64,000 nucleotides of DNA from Pseudomonas sp. DTU12.3. GTDB taxonomy: Bacteria > Pseudomonadota > Gammaproteobacteria > Pseudomonadales > Pseudomonadaceae. The notes under the pieces are model-generated. The model was given only the letters and a program-made list of their open reading frames with translations. It made no database searches and was not told where the DNA came from. This document shows, piece after piece, positions 18,401-28,276 of the stretch. The stretch is taken from positions 2,979,501 through 3,043,500 of the forward strand of contig NZ_CP027218.1 of NCBI RefSeq assembly GCF_004124275.1, written 5' to 3'. Made by a program: the position numbers and the translations under genes. The first letter of the stretch is position 1, and every line of letters begins with the position of its first letter.

Positions 18401-21400
18401 TGTGATCGGTGGAACCGGCGCCCCACACGGCGACAATACGCTGCAACTGGCATCGAGTCTGTTCAGCACCGGTTTTGCCAGTTATAGCGTTACCGGCCTG
18501 ACCGGGCTGGAAGTCGCTGATGGTGCGCAGGTCGATGTGGTGATGCCGGTCTACCGTTTCGGCGATGCGGCGCCGATCCAGTCCAGCGGCGTCGATCCGC
18601 GCACGGCCCTCGAATTGTGGACCCCCACGCTGTTTCAGGAGAACCCGGCCAAAGGCGTTCTGACCCAGCGTGGGGGCGCCAGTCTGGCGCTCCAGGCCGG
18701 TTCCAGTGAGTTAGCGCTGATTGACCCGGCGAGCAGTCCGTTGTCCATTGGCCACGGTGCACGGATCAGCGTCGACCCGGGGCAGCGCATCAAACTGCGC
18801 GGTGCCGGACAGATTACGGTCGAGGGGGAATTGAACGCCTGGGGCGGCACTCTCGATATTCGTCAGCAACAGTTTGGCTCGCTGGACGTGGCGACCAAGC
18901 TGCAGAACGCCGACCCGCAGGCCCACAACCGCTCGATCTGGATCGGCGAAGATGCGGTGCTGGATGTTGCCGGTCGCGCCTACACGGCCGTGGATGCGCT
19001 GGGTCGGGTGTACGGCCAGATCGGCAAAGGCGGCAGTATTATTCTCGGCGGCGAGATTGATTCGAAGAAAATCACCGCGACGTCGGCCGATGCTTACGTG
19101 ATTGTGCGCAACGGTGCACGCCTGGACGCCTCCGGTACGCACGCGGTTCTGGATGTCGCCGGGGGCGGACCGACCGACGTCGCCACCGATGGCGGGCGCA
19201 TTGCCTTGAGTTCTTACAATGGCGTGTTCCTCGACGGTCAGTTGCAGGCTGCAGCGGGTGGCGTCGGTGCGTCCGGTGGACGTCTGGAGATTATTCAGGA
19301 CGCGCCGCTCTACCAGATGAATCTGGCGAGCAACGAAGTGCGTGCGCCCCGCGAAATGATCATTAACCAAGGCGCGGATGGCGCGTTGCTGCCGGCGCAT
19401 CTGCAGGCCGGCGAAGGCGCGGCGCAGTTGCGTTACGGTCAGACCCGCTTGAGCGCGGAGCGTTTGATGTCGGGTGGTTTCGATCACCTGAGCCTGTTGA
19501 GTAACGGCTTGCTCACATTCGCCGGCGACGTCGATCTGCGCATGAATCAAAGCCTGAATCTGTACACCGGCTCGATCTCGCTGGCGCAGGCTGCCAGCGA
19601 CACGACGCGGATCAATCTTGCCGCGCCATACATGCGCTTGTCGGGGCTGGGTCTGTACGCGCCTTCGGATGTCAGCATGCGTCCACGGCTGCTGGCCAAC
19701 GCGACCACTGAGCTGTCGAACGCCCGCTTCACCGCCACCGCTGACCTGCTCGATCTGAGCAACACCTTGTCGTTCGGCACCGAAGGGACGATCGCGCAGC
19801 TCGCCGCGCCGGCCGCTGCTGTCAGCCGTCGTGGCTTCGACCAGGTCACCCTCGACAGTCGTGGCGACATGCGTTTTCTCGCGCCGAACGATAACGAGCG
19901 CAGCTCGCGGTTGTGGACGCCCGGTGATCTCAACTTGCGCGCTGCGCAGATTTATCCGGCCACAGGTGTTTCGGCCGATGTCCGTGTTGGTTATCAGGGC
20001 TATACGGCCGTCCCGGAACTTGCACGCACCTTGCGTATCAGCGGTCATGGCGAGGCACCGCAGGCCTTGCCGTATTCCGCGTTCGGCAACTTGCTGCTGG
20101 TTGCCGGGAAGATCGAGCAGGGCGGCGTTATCCGCGCCCCGTTGGGATTGATCAGATTGGGCGAGAACTCGCTAGGCAAAACCCAGGAGCTGCGCCTGTT
20201 GCCGGGTAGTGTCACGTCGGTCAGCGGCGCTGGTCTGGTCATGCCGTATGGCGGTACCACCGACGGTATCGACTATCGCTACGACGGCAAATCCGTGGTG
20301 TTGCACGGGATCTCCAGTGCCCTGGATGGCGTGATCCTCACCGGGCAGTACGTCGATGTGCAGGGCGGCGCGTTGATTGACTTGTCGGGCGGCGGCGATC
20401 TGCGCGGCGCCGGTTTTGTCTCCGGGCGCGGCGGTTCCACCGATGCCCGATTCAATCCGTTGGTGCGCAACGCTGCCGATGGCACGTTCAGCTTGCCGGG
20501 TCTGAGCAGTAACCCGGTGTACGCCATTGTGCCGGGCAACCAGAGTGCCTTTGCACCGGCACTCGCTGAGGCCGGTGCAAGCGATCCGCGCATTGGCCAG
20601 CAAATTACCGTCGGCGCGGGTGTTCCTGGCCTAGCCGCCGGCACCTACACCTTGCTGCCTTCAACCTTTGCCTTGCTGCCCGGCGCGTTCCGGGTCGAGG
20701 TCAATGGCCAGGCGACGCCGGGCGTGACCAGCAGCGCGTTGAAAATGCGCAATGGTTCGTGGTCCAGTGCCGGACTGATGTCGATTGCCAACAGCGGTGT
20801 GCGCGACAGTCTGCCGAGCCAGGTGATCCTGACGTCGGCCGATGTTCTGCGCCGCTATTCGCAGTACAACGAAACGAGCTTCACCCAGTTCATCGAAAGC
20901 GATGCGGCTCGTCGGGGTGTGCCACGTGCGTTGGCGCCAATGGATGCGAAATCGCTCAACGTGCAATTGGTGGCCGGTGGCAAGCACGACATCGACATGA
21001 ACTTTCAGGGTCAGGCCCTGTTTGCTCCGAGCAAGGGCGGCGTGGCCGGGAGCGCTGTCGTGTTGGCCCAGGACCTGGAGGTGCTCGGTGAAGGCCGGTC
21101 GCGTACGCCGGGGTTTACCGGGATTTCGCTGTATGCGGACAGCCTTGACCGGCTCGAAGCCGGACGGCTGAGCCTTGGCGCCACGCCGACGGTTGAATAC
21201 GGCTCGGCGGGTAACTTCATTCGCTTTGATGGTTCGGCTGCCAACATCACTCTGCGTGAAGGCGCAGTGTTATCGGCACCGGAAGTGCTGTTGCGCACTG
21301 ACAAAGTCAACGGTGGCATCACGCTGGAAGCGGGCGCCGGTATCAACACCCTCGGCCGCGGTGATGCGCCTTATGACTCGACCGACGGCTTCATTTATCA

Positions 21401-24400
21401 GCCGGGTTCCGCCAGTCTGTTGGTCGTGTCCAACGGTTGGACCAGCACCCTCGCACCGACGGTCGCCACGTATTCTGAAGGTGCGGGCAGCATCCGCATC
21501 GGTACGTGCGTTGCGCAGCCGTGCGCTCAGCCAACGTTGCTCTATTCCAATGGCAGCATTACCGCTGCCACCGATAACCAGTTCGAACTGAACGAATCCG
21601 TGCGCTTCGGCACCCGTCACCTGGCGCTGGCCGTCGGCGCGGTCAATGCCGGTAGCGCCGAGGCGCTGGCCGCGGCAGGGCGCGTACCGAGTGGCCTGAC
21701 CTTGAACCAGAACGTGCTCGATCGCCTGTTGCGCGGCGACACGCAGTTCGGCGCTCCGGCACTGGAAACCCTGAGTTTGACCACTCGCGACTCGTTCAAC
21801 TTCTTCGGTAACGTAAGCCTCGATACGCTTGACCCGCAGACCGGCGTCAGTCGCTTGCAGAACCTGTTATTGGCCACGCCCGCCGTCTATGGCTGGGGCG
21901 AGGCTGGCGATGTGGCGACCATTCGCACCGCCAACCTGATCTGGAACGGTGCGACCCAGGCGCCGGGCGCGGTAGCCAGTGGTGGCGCCGGGACAGGACG
22001 CGGCACACTGGACATTCAGGCGCAACGCATCGAGTTCGGTTATGGCCCGAACCCGCAGCCCAACGGCCTGGATCAGAACAACCGATTGGCCTTGGGTTTT
22101 GCCAACGTCAACCTCAACGCCAGCGAGCGCATCACCGCCAACCACAAGGGCAGTCTTGCGGTGTATCTGGCGCAAGGGGCTTACGACCCGATTTCCGGCT
22201 ACGTCTACAGTGGCGGCAACCTCAATCTGCGCACGCCGTTGCTCACTGGTGAAGCGGCCTCGGTCAACCTCCTCAAGGCGGGCGACGACCTGACGGTGAG
22301 TGGCGTTGCGAATGCTGCGGTGGCCGATGCCTTGGGTGCGGAGTTGACGCTTGAAGGGCGCAATGTGCTGCTCGACGGTCGCATTGCACTGGCCAGTGGC
22401 AAACTGGTGGTCAAGTCCGAGAACAATCTGACCCTGACCAACGCCGCACACCTGGACCTGGCCGGGCGTACCTTGCCCTTTAATGACGTCAGCAAGTACA
22501 GCTGGGGCGGCGATGTGGCGCTGTACAGCAGCCACGGCAATATCCGCCAGGCTGCCGGCTCACGTATCGATCTGTCGGCGCACAACAACCAGGCTGGCAA
22601 TCTCAGTGCGGTGGCGCTGGCAGCGGATGCCGGGGTAGTCGATCTGCAAGGCGAGATCCTCGGTGCCAGCAGCGGTTACTACGATGCCGGTGGCACGCTG
22701 GTGCCGTACAAGGCCGGTGGCGTGGACATTCGCGCACAACGGCTGGGCAACGATTTGAACCAGGACTTCGCTGCGTTGAACCAGCGCTTGAACGCCGGGC
22801 GGGTGTTCGGCAGCCGCAGCTTTCAGCTCAAGCAGGGCAGCCTGGTGATCGGCGACGGGCTCAAGGCCGGTGAAGTCAATGTCTCGGTGGACAACGGCAG
22901 TCTGACCGTGGCCGGCCTGATCGACGCCAGTGGTGAGCGGGTCGGCAGCATTCGTCTGTCCGCCAATAACGGCCTGACTCTGACTGGCAATGCCGTGCTC
23001 GATGCCCATGGTCGCGTGCTGCGTGTCGACAGCTACGGCAAGATCATCGATGCCCCCAACCGCGCCATGGTCGAACTCGATTCCGGCAATGGTTTGCTGA
23101 CGCTGGCGCCAGGCGCACGGATCGATTTGCGCCACGGCACCGACGCGCCGCCGGGCAGTGGGGCAGGGCACAACGATGGTCTGCCGCGCGGTACGCTGGA
23201 ACTCAATGCACCGCGTATCGGCGGTGGCGACATCGCCATCGATGCCAGCGGTGTGCTGAACATTCAGGGCGCGCGTTCCATCGGCCTGAACGCCATGCGC
23301 CGCTACACCGATGCAGCCGACGGCACCGATGCTGCCGTCAGCGGCCGCCCGTATCAGGTGATCGATCAGGCTTATCTGGACGTTATCCATGGCGACAGCA
23401 CGGCGTTCATCGATGCGGCGCTGGGCAACGGCGATTTGCTGCAACGCAAACTGGCCGGATTGAATAACGCAGCTTATAGCGATGCGTTCCATCTGCGCCC
23501 GGGCGTCGAGATCGCCAGCAAAACCGCCGACGGCGATCTGGTCGTGCAGGGCGATCTGGACCTGTCCGCTTACCGTTACGCCAGTCTGAATCCGCACACG
23601 CAAAAAACCGCTGTTTATGGTTCGGGCGAATCCGGCAGCCTGCTGATCCGCGCCGGCGGCAATCTGGATATTTACGGCAGCGTCAACGACGGCTTCGCGC
23701 CGCCGCCGGAAACCGTTGACGACGCCGGTTGGAAACTGGTGCCGGGCATTCAGCCTTTTGGTGGTGACCTGATCGTGCCGGGCGCCGGGGTGACGCTGGC
23801 AGAAGGTACCTCGTTCCCGGTCGGCACGACGCTCAATTACGACTTGCCGATACAGAGTGCGACGCTGGCCAGCGGCACGCTGCTGCCAACCCAGGGCATC
23901 CTCGCCGGGCCTTACACGCTGACGGCCGGTACAGTCTTGGCCGGTGCGGTGCATGACGCCGCCGGCAACCTGCTGTACGCCGCCGGTACCTTGCTCAGCG
24001 ACAACGTGACCTTGCCGGCGGGCAGCCGCCTCGGGGCCGGGACGCGGTTGAACGCGGCCACCGACATGCAGGCGATGCTCTGGCCCAAGGGCGTGCCATT
24101 GCCTGGCACGTTTGCCGACAACAAAATCGTCGGCGTGAAATTAAGCGGTGCACTGGCGTTGTTGCGCGGCTCGCTGATTCCGTCGATGACCGACGTGGTG
24201 CTGGCCGACGGCACAGCGTTCATCGATTTGCGCCCGTTGAACGGCACGCAGCAGGGACGCAACTGGGCCCTGGCGAGCATGCTGCCGTCGGGCAGCACCT
24301 CGTGGTCGATGCGCGTAGTGGCGGGTGCGGATCTTGATGCTGCCGACAGTCGCACCGTGAAACCGCTTACCAGCGAAGGTCACTTGCGACTGGCGGATAC

Positions 24401-27400
24401 GCATTACGGGGTCGTCGTCACGACGAAAAAACTCGATACGGTCTGGGCCGAAAATAATGGATTGGGGTATACCCCCGGTGAAGTCGTCAAAGACGATGAA
24501 ATGTTCCGGTGCGATGCCAACCCCGGTGCCTGTGTAGCACCCGCCAAATTCCTCTGGACGGACGGCAATCCGATGGGCGCACCGGCCGGGTCGCCGGTCA
24601 GCGAAGACGATCTGTTCTGGTGTGATATTGACCCTGCTTATTGCGCCGCCAACGTGGGCGGTACCACGGTCTCCACTCATTCGCAGATGTTCAGCGTTTT
24701 GCGAACCGGCGCCGCTGATCTGGACGTGATGGCCGCTGGCAATCTGAGCATGGAATCACCTTTCGGTGTGTACACCGCGGGTACCCAATCCGGTGATGTC
24801 GACGCGCGTTACAACCAGCCACGTGGTCGTTTGTCGGACGATGGTTCGGTGCTGGGCAGCGCGGGCAGTGATAACGAAAAATGGGTAGATGGTGGCAGCG
24901 ACAGTCTGTATCAGGCCTGGTATCCGCAACTGGGTGGTAACCTCACGATTGGCGCCGGTGGTTCTGTTTCCGGCGATGTCGTCGGGCGACGTGCGACCAG
25001 TATCACGATGGAAACCCGAGAGCAGGTGCCAAGCGTTGCCGTTGGAAACTGGCTGTGGCGTCAGGGTACGGGGAACGACGAAATACCGACCGCCTGGTGG
25101 ATCAACTTCGGCAGCTATGCCAGTCAGCCGTTGGCGGATTCGAGCAGGAGTACCGCGCCGTATCTGGTGGGTTTTACGGGTTTCGGCACTCTTGGCGGCG
25201 GTAACATCAGCCTGCGCGCTGGCGCAGACGGTGGCATGCTTGACCCGGTCGGGGATGGCCGCAGTAATCTTTATCCGCGTGGCCAGGGCCTGATCGTCGC
25301 CGTGGGCAGCACCGGGCGAGTGGGCAGCGATGGCAGCCTGCAACTGACCGGTGGCGGCGATATCGATATGCGTCTCGGCGGTTCGCTCAACCCCTCACTG
25401 CAAGCCCGGGCGGGAGAAACCGGAACGCAAGCGCCGCGCCATGATCTGCAAGGCGCGGTGATCAACTTGCGTGGCGCTGCGCAAATCAGTGCCAGTGCCG
25501 TGGGCGGCGTCAATCTGCACTACGGTGCGTTTTCCCTGGATCAGGATTCGCGCGAAGTCCGTGCATACGATCCGTTCAAATCGACCCTGGGCAGTGCCTC
25601 CGGCGGTCTGGTACTGATTCCGGGAGATTCGGGGATGCGCCTGAGCACCCGTGGTGACCTGGTGTTGGGCGGTGCAGCAGATCCGGGACGCGTGCGCTTG
25701 CAAAACTCCACAGCCTTTACTGACGCCAGTGGGGTGGGCCACGCAGGCGGTGGATTGACCAGTTTCTCGCTGTGGACCGATCACACTGCGATCGATCTGT
25801 TCTCGGCGGGGGGCAACCTCACACCCAGCACGCAGTTGGCCGAATCGGACAATTTGTCGGTTTCCACATCCAATACATCACCCACTGACGGTCGCTTCGT
25901 CTATCCGTCGATCCTGCGTGCCGTGGCTGCCAAGGGCTCGATTTACGCGGGATCCTCGGCCGCTTATGGCACGGGCAATGTTCCGCCGGCCGAGGGCTAC
26001 TCGTTGCTGTTGGCACCGTCTACCTCCGGTCAGCTGGAACTGCTGGCGGGCGATTCGATCTATGCCGGCGGTTATGCGATCAATCAGTCAGGCGCCAGTC
26101 CAGCGGCGATAACTTCGCCATTTGCGCCGTCCTTCAATGGGTTCGTCAGCAACAGCGCGGACAGGCCGCTCATGACCAATAACAGCGTTGACGGCGTGGC
26201 GACGCAACGCAACGCGCGCTACCCATTATTTGCGTTTGGTGCCGATAGCTATTCCGGGTTGAGTGGCGTGCAAGGGCCCGCACGGTTTTACGCGTTGACC
26301 GGAGATCTGGTCGGAGTTCGCAGTGGCGAGACGCTGACATTCTTCAGGTCCGGCGTACAGCAGCGCACCTGGTACGAAGCGGCAGGGCCTGTGTGGATGC
26401 TCGCCGGGCGCGACCTCGTCGCCTCGGGCACTTATCTGGGCCAGCCAACAGCCGTACCGAATGAAGTACTGAGCTACAACGGCGACGAGATCAGATCCAC
26501 CGGCAACCTGTTCATTCACAACCGGCCCAACGATGTGTCGCGGGTTGCGGCCGGGCGCGACATTCTCTACAGCAGCTTCGACATCGCCGGCCCAGGTGTG
26601 CTTGACGTCAGCGCAGGGCGCAACATCCTGATGAAGGACCGTGCCAGCATCACCAGCATCGGGCCGGTGCTGGCAGGCGATAGCCGACCGGGTGCCAGTG
26701 TGGTGCTGCAGGCCGGTGTTGGTGCGCAAGGGCTGGATTACTCACGGTTCATCGCACGCTACCTGAACCCGCAGAACCTTGCTGATTCGCAGGTCTCTCT
26801 CAACGGCCAACCGGGCAAAGTGGTCAAGACGTACCTGGACGAACTGCAGAGCTGGTTGACCCTCGGCTATGGCTTCAGCGGCAATGCCGAACAGGCGCAA
26901 GCGTTCTACGCCGCGCTGCCGAGCGCTGAACAGGCGATCTTCGCGCGGCAGGTGTACTTCGCCGAACTGCGTGCCGGTGGCCTGGAATACAACGATGTCG
27001 ACGGTCCGCGTCAGGGCAGTTATTTGCGCGGTCGCAACGCCATCGCGGCGTTGTTCCCGACCAGCGATGTGGCGGGCAATGCCATTCGTTATGACGGCGA
27101 CATCACAATGTACGGCGGTGCCGGGGTCAAAACCCTGTTCGGCGGCGATATCCAGATGCTCACGCCGGGTGGCGGTCAGGTGTTCGGCATCGAAGGCGCG
27201 GCGCCGCCATCGACAGCGGGGATCATCACCCAAGGCTCGGGCAACATTCAGCTCTATTCGCAGGGCAGCATTCTGCTGGGGCAGAGCCGGATCATGACTA
27301 CCTTCGGCGGCTCGATTCTTGGCTGGTCGGCCGAGGGCGACATCAACGCCGGTCGCGGCTCGAAAACCACGGTGGTCTACACCCCGCCGAAACGCGTGTA

Positions 27401-27944
27401 CGACACCTGGGGCAACGTGACTCTGTCGCCGTCGGTACCGAGCACCGGCGCCGGTATCGCCACGCTCAACCCGATCGCCGAAGTGGCGCCGGGCGACATC
27501 GACCTGATCGCGCCGCTCGGCACCATCGATGCCGGCGAGGCGGGGATTCGCGTGTCGGGCAACGTCAACATCGCCGCACTGACGGTGGTCAACGCCGCGA
27601 ACATTTCGGTGCAGGGCAAGGCGACCGGCGTGCCGGTGGTGTCGGCGGTCAACACTGGCGCAATCACCTCGGCCAGCTCCGCCGCATCCTCGGCCACGCA
27701 AGCGGCGGAAGATGTCGCGCGTCAGCAGCAAGCGGCGTCGCGACAGAATCAGGCCTCGGTGTTCACCGTGCAGGTGCTGAGCTTCGGCAACGAACAACTC
27801 GCGCCGTCCCGCGATGGCGCCAGCCGCACCCAGGCGCCGGGTTACAACCCGAACAGTCCGGTGCAAGTGCTGGGGGCAGGGGCGCTGGATGAACAGGCGA
27901 AGCAGCAGTTGACGGAAGAGGAGCGCGGGCAACTGAAACTGTAA
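15468..27944 (+). CDS. Giant filamentous-haemagglutinin-like exoprotein (TpsA, PdtA-like)
   Basis: A 4158-residue secreted protein. The N-terminus is an extended signal peptide (basic region, then LLKPLAHAVALCLVAGSAQAQ, cut near residue 45). A TPS domain spans about 135-270, with the motif INRNGIVFSGSSQVNVRNLV. The rest is a long beta-helical array of degenerate repeats such as GGDITL, LDVSGG and GGSLTIQSG. At about 2760-2880 there is a stretch rich in TLxAGTxL repeats, and at about 3008-3065 two cysteine pairs, unusual for TpsA proteins. The C-terminus is helical and Gln/Ala-rich. Its place after an Hxc operon and lapA matches P. aeruginosa PA0690 (PdtA), which is induced by phosphate limitation. 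No TpsB transporter lies next to it. The start at ATG 15468 is preferred (AAGGA upstream) over GTG 15441. Confidence 0.9.
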   Translation: MLARPSRRSTRAQMLKREVADPALWLLKPLAHAVALCLVAGSAQAQTAFSSNWFAAKGAAQQAAAARPSVGGLPGMTPPLAQQQRANQQLQRSLQTLNNTVAAIAAQQAAQAAGRAVALGSVQSVPDGLGEGGLKVDNSLSQGWLNAKGPQQTQADGKTTVKIEQTADKAILNWETFNVGRNTTVEFAQQSNWAVLNRVNDPSARASQIQGQIKGDGTVMLINRNGIVFSGSSQVNVRNLVAAAANITDIQFRERGLYFDSTATQPTFTDAAGKVLVERGATIQTHAPKASTDAGGYALLLGNEVQNDGNISTPKGQTLLGAGDRFYIRKGSGTDGNAVSTTFGNEVTPGFKTGAVAGKVSNNGLIQAATGDITLTGHEVLQNGVLLASTSVATRGTVHLLNPATDNTGSVTLAQGSVTAIMLDSSDLTALDSQRDASLQAVSAANRIRGDQSRVEIASGGSVEFQNGSITLATGGQVAVSAGRRSLVRDGAVIDVSGAVGVKVAMEANNIKINVQGNEQRDAPVNREGGALNSNDIWVDVRELVYVPAGTNGYATDRWYTAGGLLEVGGYLGTQGHGIGEWMAQGGSVNFAGNDVVTEKGSLINLSGGTLDVQSGAIRQSWLRGADGRLYEVSRAPGDLLYTGLYKGYEDSSERWGQTQFFYNPLIAPSSRQESGYTVGRDAGQLVIATRNALVDGQILGEVFQGERQTQAPRAVLDGYEQSQIARARRAQLIVGQYDPAWSATAGGLQYLLDPLLDQVQIGGTHAAALTAPGLADAVAQERVGKLFLDSDMLNGFQLGALKVSAAKTIVVDQALTVASGGDITLFAPQVQVNASLTARGGSMNVGDVLTGNSALLAPAGTAVGVTVAKGVQLDARGLWSNLRTDPDDVNSLAYLNGGVVSVRSTGSVNLGSGSLLDVSSGGALLANGKTRGGKGGDITLESSPLTRSVSSQLMIDGDVRGYGVTGGGSLTIQSGNVVIGGTGAPHGDNTLQLASSLFSTGFASYSVTGLTGLEVADGAQVDVVMPVYRFGDAAPIQSSGVDPRTALELWTPTLFQENPAKGVLTQRGGASLALQAGSSELALIDPASSPLSIGHGARISVDPGQRIKLRGAGQITVEGELNAWGGTLDIRQQQFGSLDVATKLQNADPQAHNRSIWIGEDAVLDVAGRAYTAVDALGRVYGQIGKGGSIILGGEIDSKKITATSADAYVIVRNGARLDASGTHAVLDVAGGGPTDVATDGGRIALSSYNGVFLDGQLQAAAGGVGASGGRLEIIQDAPLYQMNLASNEVRAPREMIINQGADGALLPAHLQAGEGAAQLRYGQTRLSAERLMSGGFDHLSLLSNGLLTFAGDVDLRMNQSLNLYTGSISLAQAASDTTRINLAAPYMRLSGLGLYAPSDVSMRPRLLANATTELSNARFTATADLLDLSNTLSFGTEGTIAQLAAPAAAVSRRGFDQVTLDSRGDMRFLAPNDNERSSRLWTPGDLNLRAAQIYPATGVSADVRVGYQGYTAVPELARTLRISGHGEAPQALPYSAFGNLLLVAGKIEQGGVIRAPLGLIRLGENSLGKTQELRLLPGSVTSVSGAGLVMPYGGTTDGIDYRYDGKSVVLHGISSALDGVILTGQYVDVQGGALIDLSGGGDLRGAGFVSGRGGSTDARFNPLVRNAADGTFSLPGLSSNPVYAIVPGNQSAFAPALAEAGASDPRIGQQITVGAGVPGLAAGTYTLLPSTFALLPGAFRVEVNGQATPGVTSSALKMRNGSWSSAGLMSIANSGVRDSLPSQVILTSADVLRRYSQYNETSFTQFIESDAARRGVPRALAPMDAKSLNVQLVAGGKHDIDMNFQGQALFAPSKGGVAGSAVVLAQDLEVLGEGRSRTPGFTGISLYADSLDRLEAGRLSLGATPTVEYGSAGNFIRFDGSAANITLREGAVLSAPEVLLRTDKVNGGITLEAGAGINTLGRGDAPYDSTDGFIYQPGSASLLVVSNGWTSTLAPTVATYSEGAGSIRIGTCVAQPCAQPTLLYSNGSITAATDNQFELNESVRFGTRHLALAVGAVNAGSAEALAAAGRVPSGLTLNQNVLDRLLRGDTQFGAPALETLSLTTRDSFNFFGNVSLDTLDPQTGVSRLQNLLLATPAVYGWGEAGDVATIRTANLIWNGATQAPGAVASGGAGTGRGTLDIQAQRIEFGYGPNPQPNGLDQNNRLALGFANVNLNASERITANHKGSLAVYLAQGAYDPISGYVYSGGNLNLRTPLLTGEAASVNLLKAGDDLTVSGVANAAVADALGAELTLEGRNVLLDGRIALASGKLVVKSENNLTLTNAAHLDLAGRTLPFNDVSKYSWGGDVALYSSHGNIRQAAGSRIDLSAHNNQAGNLSAVALAADAGVVDLQGEILGASSGYYDAGGTLVPYKAGGVDIRAQRLGNDLNQDFAALNQRLNAGRVFGSRSFQLKQGSLVIGDGLKAGEVNVSVDNGSLTVAGLIDASGERVGSIRLSANNGLTLTGNAVLDAHGRVLRVDSYGKIIDAPNRAMVELDSGNGLLTLAPGARIDLRHGTDAPPGSGAGHNDGLPRGTLELNAPRIGGGDIAIDASGVLNIQGARSIGLNAMRRYTDAADGTDAAVSGRPYQVIDQAYLDVIHGDSTAFIDAALGNGDLLQRKLAGLNNAAYSDAFHLRPGVEIASKTADGDLVVQGDLDLSAYRYASLNPHTQKTAVYGSGESGSLLIRAGGNLDIYGSVNDGFAPPPETVDDAGWKLVPGIQPFGGDLIVPGAGVTLAEGTSFPVGTTLNYDLPIQSATLASGTLLPTQGILAGPYTLTAGTVLAGAVHDAAGNLLYAAGTLLSDNVTLPAGSRLGAGTRLNAATDMQAMLWPKGVPLPGTFADNKIVGVKLSGALALLRGSLIPSMTDVVLADGTAFIDLRPLNGTQQGRNWALASMLPSGSTSWSMRVVAGADLDAADSRTVKPLTSEGHLRLADTHYGVVVTTKKLDTVWAENNGLGYTPGEVVKDDEMFRCDANPGACVAPAKFLWTDGNPMGAPAGSPVSEDDLFWCDIDPAYCAANVGGTTVSTHSQMFSVLRTGAADLDVMAAGNLSMESPFGVYTAGTQSGDVDARYNQPRGRLSDDGSVLGSAGSDNEKWVDGGSDSLYQAWYPQLGGNLTIGAGGSVSGDVVGRRATSITMETREQVPSVAVGNWLWRQGTGNDEIPTAWWINFGSYASQPLADSSRSTAPYLVGFTGFGTLGGGNISLRAGADGGMLDPVGDGRSNLYPRGQGLIVAVGSTGRVGSDGSLQLTGGGDIDMRLGGSLNPSLQARAGETGTQAPRHDLQGAVINLRGAAQISASAVGGVNLHYGAFSLDQDSREVRAYDPFKSTLGSASGGLVLIPGDSGMRLSTRGDLVLGGAADPGRVRLQNSTAFTDASGVGHAGGGLTSFSLWTDHTAIDLFSAGGNLTPSTQLAESDNLSVSTSNTSPTDGRFVYPSILRAVAAKGSIYAGSSAAYGTGNVPPAEGYSLLLAPSTSGQLELLAGDSIYAGGYAINQSGASPAAITSPFAPSFNGFVSNSADRPLMTNNSVDGVATQRNARYPLFAFGADSYSGLSGVQGPARFYALTGDLVGVRSGETLTFFRSGVQQRTWYEAAGPVWMLAGRDLVASGTYLGQPTAVPNEVLSYNGDEIRSTGNLFIHNRPNDVSRVAAGRDILYSSFDIAGPGVLDVSAGRNILMKDRASITSIGPVLAGDSRPGASVVLQAGVGAQGLDYSRFIARYLNPQNLADSQVSLNGQPGKVVKTYLDELQSWLTLGYGFSGNAEQAQAFYAALPSAEQAIFARQVYFAELRAGGLEYNDVDGPRQGSYLRGRNAIAALFPTSDVAGNAIRYDGDITMYGGAGVKTLFGGDIQMLTPGGGQVFGIEGAAPPSTAGIITQGSGNIQLYSQGSILLGQSRIMTTFGGSILGWSAEGDINAGRGSKTTVVYTPPKRVYDTWGNVTLSPSVPSTGAGIATLNPIAEVAPGDIDLIAPLGTIDAGEAGIRVSGNVNIAALTVVNAANISVQGKATGVPVVSAVNTGAITSASSAASSATQAAEDVARQQQAASRQNQASVFTVQVLSFGNEQLAPSRDGASRTQAPGYNPNSPVQVLGAGALDEQAKQQLTEEERGQLKL

Positions 27945-27966
27945 AAGACTCTCGTGTAGTACGTTT

Positions 27967-27993
27967 GGGCGGCCGGTTGGCCGCCCTTTTTTT
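27967..27993 (+). terminator. Rho-independent terminator after the TpsA-like gene
   Basis: GGGCGGCC and GGCCGCCC form an 8-bp GC-only stem with a 4-nt loop, followed by seven T. It lies 22 bp after the stop codon and just before the convergent toxin gene. Confidence 0.93.
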
Positions 27994-27997
27994 ATAT

Positions 27998-28276
27998 TTA
28001 TGAGGTTCGTGGGTATTGTTGTCTGGTGTGGACTAACGTCAGTATTTTGATACGCCCGTTCACTCGATAGACCAGCAGATAGTTTGAATTGACCACCATT
28101 TCCCGAGTGCCTGGCACTCGACCGGACCTGTAACCAAAGGGAATTGATGAAAGCCTTTGCGTTGCTGCACCCACCTTGCGCTGCAAAGCCGCTGAAGCGT
28201 TGGAATTGTGTTGTTCAATGTAATCGATAATGTCAGCCAGATCGTCCAGAGCCTGATTGCTCCATTCAAGCGGCAG
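27998..28276 (-). CDS. RelE/ParE-family toxin with a non-standard start codon
   Basis: The frame encodes about 92 residues of a ParE-type toxin: LEWSNQALDDLADIIDYIEQH, the typical first helix pair, then RVPGTREMVVNSNYLLVYRV and KILTLVHTRQQYP, the typical C-terminal sheet. In other members translation begins just before LEW. Here that codon is CTG (28276-28274), and the frame is closed upstream by a TAG only nine codons earlier, with no ATG, GTG or TTG between. The next standard-type start is TTG at 28186, which would lose the first 30 residues. Either CTG is used at low level or the toxin is crippled. It overlaps the antitoxin 3' end by 11 bp. Confidence 0.75.
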   Translation of the reverse strand: MPLEWSNQALDDLADIIDYIEQHNSNASAALQRKVGAATQRLSSIPFGYRSGRVPGTREMVVNSNYLLVYRVNGRIKILTLVHTRQQYPRTS

